Shown piece by piece: positions 12,870 through 19,584 of a DNA stretch of 46,092 bases. The stretch covers positions 1-46,092 of the IMG/VR virus record IMGVR_UViG_3300042731_004752. One strand, written 5' to 3'. The first letter of the stretch is position 1; each line of letters starts with the position of its first letter. The stretch is from a virus. The notes under the pieces were generated by a model, which searched no databases, was not told the origin of the DNA, and was given only the letters and a program-made list of their open reading frames with translations. The position numbers and the translations under genes were made by a program.

Positions 12870-14944
12870 CCCGGATAGCGCACATAGATTTTGAAACGCG
12901 GTCACACGCGCTACTGTCCCCCGCTAAGGTGTCGGTCGGGTCCTACAACTACAGCCTACACCCTACCACTCAATTACTTTGTGCGTGTTACGCGCTGGAC
13001 GATCTGCCCATACAACGGTTCGAACCATGGCGCAACGCTGACGGCGTTTTTGATGCGACTTGCGCGGCCACGTTCCGGCGCGCCCACATCTTACACAAAG
13101 AACGGTTCGCGTGTCCGGTCGATCTGCGGGAAGCGGTGCTAAGCGGCGCGCTGATATACGCTCATAATGCGATGTTCGAGCGGTTGATCTGGACGCACAT
13201 CTTGACGCCTTACTACGGGTGGCCAGCGGTGCGACCAGAGCAGTGGGTGTGCACGATGGCAATCGCACGCTACAACGGGCTACCCGGCGGATTGGGCGAC
13301 ACAGCCAAAGCACTTGACATCGATCTGCAAAAGAGTGACTCAAGCGCGATGAAAAAAATGTGTAAACCCCGCGCGACTTGGCTGAACAAAGGGCGCGGTA
13401 ATCCGTGGTTCGCCGACGACGATCTCTATAGAGAGCTGGTTGACTATTGCGTGATTGATGTCGAAGTGGAGCGCGCCATCGCTAAAAAGTGCCGACCGTT
13501 GCCACCGAAGGAGCGAAAGATATGGTTACTCGATCAAGAGATCAATCTTCGCGGTGTGCCGGTTGATCGGCCCTTGGTTGATGCGGCATGCGTCGAAGCC
13601 GACGCAATCTATGATGATGCAGGTAAAGAGCTTGCGACACTGACAAAGGGTGCGGCCGACCGGCCGACACAAAAGCAGCGGATCAAAGAGTGGCTACAGC
13701 GCCGAATGATTATCGAAGATATGCAAGCGGCGACGATAGAGCATGCGTTGACTAGACACCGAAACGAAAACCATCTGGACGACGACACAGTACGAGTACT
13801 GGAAATATGCCAGCTGGCAGGTGGTAACGCGTTGGCGAAGTACAAAGCGATACAGCGCTACGCAAACAACGGTCGCATCTATGACGCCTATCGTTATTAC
13901 GCTGGCCATACGGGGCGGGGTGGCGGACAAGGCGTACAAATGCAGAACCTCATACGCCCGCCGTTGAAACTCGAAATCGCCGAACAGTATATCCCATATT
14001 TGCTTGGGCATGAGATCTATCTAGGCGCTTTCTGTGACGGGCAACCCGTCAAGCCAGTACTGGATAGCTTAGTAAGGGCGTCGATATGCGCGCCCCCGGG
14101 CAAAACGTTGGTAGCGCTTGATTTCTCGAGCGTCGAAGCGCGGGGCGTCAACTGGGTGTCCGGCCAATGGGACGTGGTCGAACTGTTTGAAAAAGAAGAT
14201 GCTTTGAAAGCGGCAGGCAGATCGACGGAAGGCATGGGCGTCTACGAAAACATGGCGGGCAAGATTTTCGGGATGGACCCGATAGCAGTTAAAAAAGATA
14301 GTTTTGAAAGATTTTTTGGAAAAACTGTAGAACTCGGGAGCGGCTATGGTATGGGCCCCCCAAGGCTACAGGATAGCGCGCATGAAAGGGGTGTTGAAAT
14401 TGAATTGAGATTGGCGGAACGCGCCGTCAAAGCGTACCGCCGATCACACCGACGGGTAAGAGCGTATTGGTACGAGGTTGACGAAAAGGTGAAGCGCTGT
14501 ATCCGCACCGGAAAGAGCCTACAAATTGGGCGGAACGTTACTTGTCGTATGGGTGAGGTCGGGAACGTCGCTTGCTTAGCTATCGTGCTGCCGTCCGGGC
14601 GTAGTCTGTTCTACCCGCGGATACGAGTTGAATCCGACCGGATCAAATACTGGGGACGGCGGTTGAATGGTAGCTTAGGTTTTGTCGGCACCTGGGGCGG
14701 CGCGTTGGTAGAGAACATCGTGCAAGCGTTTTGTCGGGATCTGTTGATGGGCGCAATGTTGCGTATCAGTGAGCGTTACGAAATCATCATGCATACCCAC
14801 GACGAAGTGTGCTGCCTCGTCGACGAAGCGGACGCCCAAGCGGCATATGGTTGGATCGCCGACGTATTGACCGCGGTACCTTTGTGGGCAACGGGCATGC
14901 CCCTTGCGGTGGAAGGCTGGATCGGGCAGCGTGGGCGCAAGTGA
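12851..14944 (+). CDS. DNA polymerase, family A, with 3'-5' exonuclease domain
   Basis: This 697-residue replicative polymerase has exonuclease motif I at HIDFETRS (Asp13, Glu15) and an inner exonuclease region to about residue 210. The polymerase domain has motif A VALDFSSVEARG (Asp424), motif B-like KDSFERFFGKTVELGSGYG near 480-500, and motif C THDEV (His650, Asp651, Glu652). The length is normal for phage family A enzymes without a 5' nuclease domain. The start at 12851 overlaps the upstream gene. A TTG at 12866, overlapping that gene's stop, is an alternative and keeps the exonuclease motif. Confidence 0.95.
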   Translation: MGVRVLTRIAHIDFETRSHALLSPAKVSVGSYNYSLHPTTQLLCACYALDDLPIQRFEPWRNADGVFDATCAATFRRAHILHKERFACPVDLREAVLSGALIYAHNAMFERLIWTHILTPYYGWPAVRPEQWVCTMAIARYNGLPGGLGDTAKALDIDLQKSDSSAMKKMCKPRATWLNKGRGNPWFADDDLYRELVDYCVIDVEVERAIAKKCRPLPPKERKIWLLDQEINLRGVPVDRPLVDAACVEADAIYDDAGKELATLTKGAADRPTQKQRIKEWLQRRMIIEDMQAATIEHALTRHRNENHLDDDTVRVLEICQLAGGNALAKYKAIQRYANNGRIYDAYRYYAGHTGRGGGQGVQMQNLIRPPLKLEIAEQYIPYLLGHEIYLGAFCDGQPVKPVLDSLVRASICAPPGKTLVALDFSSVEARGVNWVSGQWDVVELFEKEDALKAAGRSTEGMGVYENMAGKIFGMDPIAVKKDSFERFFGKTVELGSGYGMGPPRLQDSAHERGVEIELRLAERAVKAYRRSHRRVRAYWYEVDEKVKRCIRTGKSLQIGRNVTCRMGEVGNVACLAIVLPSGRSLFYPRIRVESDRIKYWGRRLNGSLGFVGTWGGALVENIVQAFCRDLLMGAMLRISERYEIIMHTHDEVCCLVDEADAQAAYGWIADVLTAVPLWATGMPLAVEGWIGQRGRK

Positions 14945-15182
14945 GAAAGTGTGTCCAGTGTGCGGGGTGAGTTATGCTGACTTCCGAACAGGTCTCACGT
15001 TTGGAGAAGTACAGGCGGAGATGTTTGTTGGTAGTGACGACCCTGCCGAATGGGTGTATAAGAGGAGACATAGTGTGCTGGGCCGATGGAGGATGATTAA
15101 GTTGGCGATGTGGGAAACACATTTAAACGAATGCCAAACAGTATGCGCAACAGAAGAAAGGATCGAAGTATGGGACTATTGA
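14931..15182 (+). CDS. Small zinc-binding phage protein (CPVCG type)
   Basis: About 83 residues if the GTG at 14931 is the start (overlapping the polymerase end by 14 bp), or 77 from GTG at 14949. It contains CPVCGVSYADFRTGLTFGEV and a distal H-x3-C (THLNEC), which together make a C2HC-type zinc site, and a YKRRHSVLGRWRMIK segment between. I recognise this pattern from many small phage proteins of unknown function found near replication genes. It overlaps the next small gene by 13 bp. Confidence 0.65.
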   Translation: MGASEKVCPVCGVSYADFRTGLTFGEVQAEMFVGSDDPAEWVYKRRHSVLGRWRMIKLAMWETHLNECQTVCATEERIEVWDY

Positions 15183-15307
15183 ATAAGGAAGACTGGGAGC
15201 ACTTTATAAAGCCCGTTGTTTTAGTAAGTTTATCCATTAGTATAGGTTGGGCGGTTGGTACGCTTTTTGGTAAGCTTGGGCTTTGGCTAGACTCTTTAGT
15301 ATTTTGA
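15170..15307 (+). CDS. Small membrane protein, 45 residues
   Basis: The ATG at 15170 is preceded by AGAAAGGA. After a short polar start, residues about 16-41 are hydrophobic (VVLVSLSISIGWAVGTLFG and following) and can form one or two membrane segments. No positive family match. Its place ahead of lysis-type genes makes a holin-related function possible, but this is a guess. Confidence 0.6.
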   Translation: MGLLNKEDWEHFIKPVVLVSLSISIGWAVGTLFGKLGLWLDSLVF

Positions 15308-15320
15308 AAGGAAGGGAAGC

Positions 15321-15842
15321 ATGAAACGAGCATTACGAAAAATTAAAACACCGTACTGGGGGAATCTCACCAACGTTAGTGGAAATCTCACCGACGTGCG
15401 TGGAAATCTCACCGACGTGCGTGGAAATCTCACCGGCGTGTGGGGAGATCTCACCGGCGTGCGTGGGGACCTCACCGGCGTGCGTGGGGACCTCACCAAC
15501 GTTAGTGGAAATCTCACCAACGTTAGTGGAAATCTCACCGACGTGCGTGGAAATCTCACCGACGTGCGTGGAGATCTCACCGGCGTGTGGGGAGATCTCA
15601 CCGGCGTGCGTGGGGACCTCACCGGCGTTAGTGGAAATCTCACCGACGTGCGTGGAGATCTCACCGACGTGCGTGGAGATCTCACCGACGTGCGTGGAGA
15701 TCTCACCGGCGTGCGTGGGGATCTCACCGGCGTGTGGGGAGATCTCACCGGCGTGCTGGGAGACCTTGATAAGTGTGACATTTCCGACGCAGATAGAGCC
15801 GCGGGAGTCAACATTAACGATTTGATTGGAGGAGAAGAATGA
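15321..15842 (+). CDS. Heptapeptide-repeat protein (about 20 copies of G-D/N-LT-x-V-x), probable beta-solenoid
   Basis: The 173-residue protein begins with a basic MKRALRKIKTPYW and then consists of about 20 tandem heptads (residues 14-153) of the form GDLTGVR, GNLTDVR, GNLTNVS or GDLTGVW. A short cysteine-bearing tail follows. Regular leucine and valine every seven residues with polar loops resembles pentapeptide-type beta-helices and suggests a rod-like solenoid. Many copies contain RGD. The gene has AAAGGAAGGG upstream and overlaps the next gene by 4 bases. The function is unknown. DNA-mimic and interaction-scaffold roles are known for related solenoids, but there is no direct evidence here. 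Confidence 0.75.
   Translation: MKRALRKIKTPYWGNLTNVSGNLTDVRGNLTDVRGNLTGVWGDLTGVRGDLTGVRGDLTNVSGNLTNVSGNLTDVRGNLTDVRGDLTGVWGDLTGVRGDLTGVSGNLTDVRGDLTDVRGDLTDVRGDLTGVRGDLTGVWGDLTGVLGDLDKCDISDADRAAGVNINDLIGGEE
15360..15779 (+). repeat. About 20 tandem 21-bp coding repeats with a 147-bp higher-order period
   Basis: The 21-bp units encode the heptapeptides. Units 1-6 and 8-13 carry almost the same order of variants (NVS, DVR, DVR, GVW, GVR, GV-), showing duplication of a block of seven units. Because 21 is divisible by three, several other frames also stay open; these antisense frames are shadows. Confidence 0.9.
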
Positions 15843-16135
15843 ACGGGTATCCAGATTTTTTTGAATTTTTGATCGGCTTCGTTTTTGGCGTAGCATTCGG
15901 CGTTATGTCGGTGTTTTTCTTCGGATGCGATGAAAGCGACAGATGCCCCGATGTCGGAGCGACAAAGTGCGAAGACAACGCGGTTATGTACTGCGCACCG
16001 AATCACGAGTGGGAGGTTGACCACGACTGCCTAGAGCTGATCAACTTCGACGGGGAAGTCACCCCCGCGGTGTGTTGTGAAGTTGGCTACGCACGGTGCC
16101 AAGAAGGTACTACGTGCAACGAAAGGACGTTCTAA
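15839..16135 (+). CDS. Membrane-anchored cysteine-rich protein, 98 residues
   Basis: Residues about 8-29 form one hydrophobic segment (FEFLIGFVFGVAFGVMSVFFFG), followed at once by Cys30, in a position like a lipobox but without the usual small residue pattern. The outer part has nine or more cysteines, e.g. C-x6-K-C, MYC, DC, CC and C-x5-C. Such spacing resembles the small disulfide modules found in secreted proteins of Myxococcota-type bacteria, a possible but weak hint to the host. It is probably located at the inner membrane with an oxidised periplasmic domain. It overlaps the next gene by one base. Confidence 0.65.
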   Translation: MNGYPDFFEFLIGFVFGVAFGVMSVFFFGCDESDRCPDVGATKCEDNAVMYCAPNHEWEVDHDCLELINFDGEVTPAVCCEVGYARCQEGTTCNERTF

Positions 16136-16716
16136 TGTTGAAAGTGCCGAACGAAAAACAAACAAAACGGATTTGGAAATCGACGCTAAAGAAGTACGGA
16201 TTGAAACAAATCACTTGGCGTCGGTTCTTCCGGCGCGGACCCCAACGCTATCTTGAGATGGTACTGAAACACGCGGGTCTCGATCTGCGGGGGCGTTCGA
16301 TGGTCATACCGTACAAGGATGAGTATTACTTACTCACCCCGTCGAAATTGTTCAAAGGTTTGGGTTTGGCGGTCAACCGTATAGGTCTGCTCGCCCATCT
16401 CGCCCATGAGCTAGAGCACCGGTTTCAAGCAGACTCCTCATTTTTAATGCTATATGTGTTTGACCACCGAATGCGTGCTTACTTTGAAACAGAATCGCTT
16501 CTCGCGGAAGGTGACGTGTACCATGCCTTGGGTAGGCCGAAGCGGACGCCCCGCATCGACGACAACTTTCTAGGCTTCTACGCGCTACAGGAAAAGGACG
16601 TCGTATTCGCCCGCCAAATGTATGAGCGCAGATCGAGATCGTGGCGAGAAGGACACGCCGCCACAAAGGCGGGCGGCGCGGTACTGCAACAGATACGAAA
16701 GGAACTTGAACGTTGA
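16135..16716 (+). CDS. Putative zinc metallopeptidase-like protein with HExxH motif
   Basis: The ATG at 16135 overlaps the previous stop (TAATG). The 193-residue protein carries HLAHELEHRFQ, with His91, Glu92 and His95 forming an HExxH zinc site, and an acidic YFETESLLAEGD (Glu118/Glu120) about 25 residues later that could give the third ligand as in gluzincins. The surroundings are basic and helical. It lies directly before the transglycosylase and after the cysteine-rich membrane protein, so it may help degrade host envelope or cytoplasmic proteins. No named family was recognised. Confidence 0.65.
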   Translation: MLKVPNEKQTKRIWKSTLKKYGLKQITWRRFFRRGPQRYLEMVLKHAGLDLRGRSMVIPYKDEYYLLTPSKLFKGLGLAVNRIGLLAHLAHELEHRFQADSSFLMLYVFDHRMRAYFETESLLAEGDVYHALGRPKRTPRIDDNFLGFYALQEKDVVFARQMYERRSRSWREGHAATKAGGAVLQQIRKELER

Positions 16717-17171
16717 TCGCACAAATCGCAGTACTAATCTTGCATCTACTCGCCCCCGCGCCGAAACATCTTGTGAACCGCAACGCGGAACTCCGCCACG
16801 GTATCGCTAGCGCTCTTGTCGACGCGGGGGCGAAATACAACCAACCGCCCGACCTCATGGCGATTTGGTTCTTCAGGGAAAGTTCGCTTAACCCACGCAA
16901 GCGCGGCGCGTTGGGCGAGATCGGGGTATCACAGATCCACCCTTGCAATTGGCGTAAGTGCAAGAACGCGGGGTACGACGTCAAACACTACCGCGGACAG
17001 ATAATGTGCGGAGCTATGCTCGCCGACTTGGGGCGGCGCAAGTGCGGGTCCCTCGAAGGTGGTTGGCTTGCGTACGCGTCCAAGGGCGGGACGTGCGAAG
17101 GTACACCAAAAGCGCGGCGTATAGTGCGCCGGCGTTTTAAACAATGGAAGGGGTGGAGAGATGCAATTTAA
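16713..17171 (+). CDS. Lytic transglycosylase (SLT-type endolysin) with N-terminal signal/anchor
   Basis: A TTG start at 16713 overlaps the previous stop, with AAAGGAA about ten bases upstream. The 152-residue protein has an N-terminal hydrophobic segment (IAQIAVLILHLLAPAP, residues 2-17) that looks like a signal anchor, then a lysozyme-like domain with the catalytic Glu56 in WFFRESSLNP and GEIGVSQIHP (68-77), the SLT consensus. It probably cleaves peptidoglycan for host lysis after export by the Sec path (signal-arrest-release type). A role in DNA entry is less likely because the gene is in the early/middle operon. Confidence 0.85.
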   Translation: MIAQIAVLILHLLAPAPKHLVNRNAELRHGIASALVDAGAKYNQPPDLMAIWFFRESSLNPRKRGALGEIGVSQIHPCNWRKCKNAGYDVKHYRGQIMCGAMLADLGRRKCGSLEGGWLAYASKGGTCEGTPKARRIVRRRFKQWKGWRDAI

Positions 17172-17412
17172 AGAAGCAAAAAAGATGCTTATCGAATCGG
17201 CGCGGTTGTTAGGCTACGGCGCCGCTATGAACGCGATCAACCGGGCATGGCAAAAAGATCTAGGCGGTCTCAAGGGCGCCGCGTTTTCCGTGGGACCTTG
17301 TGAAGCGGAGATGGTTGATTGTGACTGCGACAACAAATTGGAATGCGATTGGTGTTGCGGTACGGGGCGCGTAACTGAAAAAGTTTTGGAAGTGAAGCAT
17401 TCAATGAAATGA
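17161..17412 (+). CDS. Small protein with DnaJ-like cysteine knuckle, 83 residues
   Basis: The start overlaps the transglycosylase end. The N-terminal half is helical and the C-terminal half has DCDCDNKLECDWCCGTGRV with cysteines at 54, 56, 62, 65 and 66, reminiscent of the C-x2-C-x-G-x-G zinc finger of DnaJ. No J domain is present. The role is unknown. It may be a zinc-binding adaptor. Confidence 0.6.
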   Translation: MQFKEAKKMLIESARLLGYGAAMNAINRAWQKDLGGLKGAAFSVGPCEAEMVDCDCDNKLECDWCCGTGRVTEKVLEVKHSMK

Positions 17413-17433
17413 AGGGTTGTGAAAAGGGGTAAC

Positions 17434-17739
17434 ATGGAAACATGGGCAGAATGGGAAAAACGGAATAAGAGTATATACTATGACGGCTTGCTTAAGTCGA
17501 TGAAAAGAAGGTACGGACCGAAGCTCGGAACATTTCTCACCAACCGATTTGCAAAGCGAATCAAGAGGACTGGCGACTGCCTTATAACAGATGTTAGGGT
17601 AGCCAGACGTAGAAACTTGTTCGAGGTATTAGACTTCTGTTGTTCCCGCGGGTGTTGTGCCTCCTTGGAATGGGAGGAGACATTTTACGATAATGGGAAG
17701 AAAGTTGTATACCTCTTAGGGTTCAACTATGGGCATTGA
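17434..17739 (+). CDS. Hypothetical basic protein, 101 residues
   Basis: The ATG at 17434 is preceded by AAAGGGGT; the upstream ATG at 17419 is less well placed. The N-terminal half is rich in lysine, arginine and tyrosine, and the C-terminal half has a cysteine cluster (DFCCSRGCCASLEW). No family was recognised. Confidence 0.6.
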   Translation: METWAEWEKRNKSIYYDGLLKSMKRRYGPKLGTFLTNRFAKRIKRTGDCLITDVRVARRRNLFEVLDFCCSRGCCASLEWEETFYDNGKKVVYLLGFNYGH

Positions 17740-17763
17740 AATTATAAAGGAAGGCATTGAAGA

Positions 17764-18087
17764 ATGAAAAAATTAATTTACTTGGCTGGCCCGTATTCGG
17801 CGACCAGTAGGGCTAAAGTACTAGGGAACATCCAAAGAGCTGTCGAGGTAGCGTCTGAGTTGCGGCGCGTTGGGTATGTCGTTTTTGTACCACACCTTGA
17901 GTCGATGTTTGGGGAGGACGCCCTCAACGAAGATGAATGGGTTCAGCACGGGATCCGCTTACTCGAAGCTTGTGAAGAAGTTATGGTGCTACCCGGGTGG
18001 GAACGTTCGCGGGGCACCAAGAAAGAGATTGAGTATGCAAAGCGGATCGGGTTGCCGATCAAATACTGGAAAGGAATTGAAGAATGA
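17764..18087 (+). CDS. DUF4406 / nucleoside 2-deoxyribosyltransferase-like protein
   Basis: This 107-residue protein starts KKLIYLAGPYSATSRAKVLGN, the typical Rossmann-like strand and loop (YLAGPYS) of DUF4406 and the nucleoside 2-deoxyribosyltransferase superfamily. The late part, VMVLPGWERSRGTKKEIEYA, fits the conserved W-x-x-S-x-G-x-x-x-E substrate-binding motif; its Glu is the usual catalytic residue. The likely role is handling nucleotides or nucleosides for phage replication, possibly base exchange. The substrate is unknown. The stop overlaps the next start. Confidence 0.82.
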   Translation: MKKLIYLAGPYSATSRAKVLGNIQRAVEVASELRRVGYVVFVPHLESMFGEDALNEDEWVQHGIRLLEACEEVMVLPGWERSRGTKKEIEYAKRIGLPIKYWKGIEE

Positions 18088-18251
18088 AAAAGTCAAAATG
18101 GAAATCAAAGACAATCTGGATGGGTGCCATAACTATACTCGGCTCCGTTATCACGGGTCTTGAATCCGGCGCGGACACAAAGACTATTATCATCGGCGCC
18201 CTTGGCGCGGTCATGATCGTATTGCGCAAGATGACAAAGGAGGCGATATGA
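18084..18251 (+). CDS. Putative holin-like small membrane protein, 55 residues
   Basis: The ATG at 18084 overlaps the DUF4406 stop and the TGA at 18249 overlaps the next start. A basic start (MKKSKWKSKTIW) is followed by two hydrophobic segments, MGAITILGSVITGL and TIIIGALGAVMIVLR, separated by a short polar turn, and a charged end. This plan matches many small phage holins and holin-like proteins. The transglycosylase lies about 0.9 kb upstream. Membrane permeabilisation is inferred, not shown. Confidence 0.6.
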   Translation: MKKSKWKSKTIWMGAITILGSVITGLESGADTKTIIIGALGAVMIVLRKMTKEAI

Positions 18252-18832
18252 GTATTGTGGAATGCCCTTGCGGGGCGTACTATGAGCATATACCGGGGAC
18301 GCGTGAACCATGCCCGAAATGCGGTGGCGGGCCCTATCACACTCCGGATCGCAACTCGGAAGCCTGCGGTGGTTATGTTGACAACGGCTCCGGCGTGTGC
18401 GAGTTTTGCAACCTACCGAAGGAAGCGCACAACGTCAGCCCGGGAAACGAGGACGGCCACTACTCGGGCGAGTATCAGCCGAAAGACTGGGGCGCCCAGT
18501 ATGGGACGCCGGTGTATCAACTCGCCAAAATCATCAAGTACCTCGCTCGACACAAGAAGAAAGGGCGTGCGTTGGATTTGGATAAAGCGATATTCTTTGC
18601 CCGGGAACTCGAAGGTGCCGAGCCTGTTAGCCTGCACAACTTTTTCAACCGGCGATCGAATGCGTTTTTGCTTGACGCGCTTAGAGTAATCCCGGGATCT
18701 CTTGAGCGTGGTGTATTTGGTGCGTTATTCATTATGCTATGGTGTGGGCCTGGGACGCACATCGAAGCAATAAGTGAATTTATCAAGGGGGTAGAAAGCT
18801 TGAAACAAGTACTGTATGGGAGCGACGAATGA
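18248..18832 (+). CDS. Zinc-ribbon protein with DUF3310 domain
   Basis: This 194-residue protein has cysteine pairs at the N-terminus (Cys6, Cys8, Cys22, Cys25 and Cys40, Cys51, Cys54), probably one or two zinc ribbons, then a DUF3310-like helix pair GTPVYQLAKIIKYLARHKKK with the downstream DLDKAIFFARELE (residues 87-122). DUF3310 occurs in small phage nucleotide-metabolism-associated proteins. The third part (125-194) is helical and not assigned. Start and end overlap both neighbours, indicating tight coupling. Confidence 0.72.
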   Translation: MSIVECPCGAYYEHIPGTREPCPKCGGGPYHTPDRNSEACGGYVDNGSGVCEFCNLPKEAHNVSPGNEDGHYSGEYQPKDWGAQYGTPVYQLAKIIKYLARHKKKGRALDLDKAIFFARELEGAEPVSLHNFFNRRSNAFLLDALRVIPGSLERGVFGALFIMLWCGPGTHIEAISEFIKGVESLKQVLYGSDE

Positions 18833-19146
18833 CACCCGAAGGAAAGGTTAAAAAACACTTACGAAAAGAATGTGAAAAACGAGGCTGGTATTGTCTGGCA
18901 CTCGAAGCGCGTAGCGTGAAAGGGTGGCCAGACAATACCATTCTCATCCCGTCGCGACAAGGCCGCGGTAGAGTTGTTTTCATAGAAGTAAAGGAGCCTA
19001 ACGCTCGAACAGACGTTGAACACTTGAACAGACAGCTTGCGGTGCTAGGCACACTGACGAGTTACGGATACCCCGCGTACCTGTGCAACAGTAAAGAAAG
19101 CGTTGATTGCACTATCAAGTTGATCGAAAGGAGTTTGGCAGAATGA
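18829..19146 (+). CDS. VRR-NUC domain endonuclease
   Basis: This 105-residue protein matches a stand-alone VRR-NUC domain: an N-terminal helix with Glu4 (TPEGKVKKHL), then KGWPDNTIL with Asp35, FIEVKEP with Glu53 and Lys55, and a later LNRQLAVLGTL helix and final YPAYLCNS strand. These are the PD-(D/E)XK catalytic residues of the family. In phages it commonly lies next to an SNF2-type helicase, as here 0.4 kb downstream, and probably resolves or cuts branched DNA. Confidence 0.9.
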   Translation: MTPEGKVKKHLRKECEKRGWYCLALEARSVKGWPDNTILIPSRQGRGRVVFIEVKEPNARTDVEHLNRQLAVLGTLTSYGYPAYLCNSKESVDCTIKLIERSLAE

Positions 19147-19376
19147 AAAAAGAAAAAAGTTTTGAGCCGATAATCCGACAAGAGATGTGGCACGATAGCA
19201 GTAACGGTTCAGGGGATATGAAGCTTGAAAACGTTGTGCTCAGGCGTTTAAAGAGGTTATTCAAAAGCGTCGAGTATGGAACTCCCCCTGTTTACATCGT
19301 GATCGACAACGCTCAAGAGGTCGAGTACCTCTTGAAAATGCTTCGGACGGGAGGGGGCGACTATGACGGTCTTTAA
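19143..19376 (+). CDS. Hypothetical protein, 77 residues
   Basis: The ATG at 19143 overlaps the VRR-NUC stop (ATGA). The protein is charged, with a helix NVVLRRLKRLFKSV and a strand PVYIVIDNAQEVEYLLKML. No family was recognised. Overlap with both neighbours suggests coupled translation in the nuclease-helicase module. Confidence 0.6.
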   Translation: MKKEKSFEPIIRQEMWHDSSNGSGDMKLENVVLRRLKRLFKSVEYGTPPVYIVIDNAQEVEYLLKMLRTGGGDYDGL

Positions 19377-19584
19377 GCACTGGGCGTGCAGATTACTCGG
19401 GCACAAGCTCGGGCACAACGCCCACGGGGAACCCGGTTATTATTGTAAAAGATGTGGTTACCCTCTAATGCTCGGGCTTGCGTACGCAATAGCAGCGCGT
19501 ATCGCTCGGATGAATCAGCTATGCATTGAAGGAAAGCTAGACCTCAAACCAGAAACGAACAATGCCGATTCTGAAACCCCATAA
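19363..19584 (+). CDS. Small zinc-finger-like protein, 73 residues
   Basis: Overlaps the previous gene by 14 bp and the helicase by 23 bp. The segment CRLLGHKLGHNAHGEPGYYC with the following KRCGY gives cysteines and histidines (C9, H14, H18, C28, C31) that could bind zinc. It is followed by a hydrophobic helix (LMLGLAYAIAARIARM). The role is unknown. Confidence 0.6.
   Translation: MTVFKHWACRLLGHKLGHNAHGEPGYYCKRCGYPLMLGLAYAIAARIARMNQLCIEGKLDLKPETNNADSETP

Noticed and set aside
15296-16024. A 242-residue minus-strand frame and other long frames opposite the 21-bp repeats
   Set aside because: A repeat whose length is a multiple of three keeps all frames open. The plus-strand frame has the ribosome site, a gene-like start and a non-repetitive tail.
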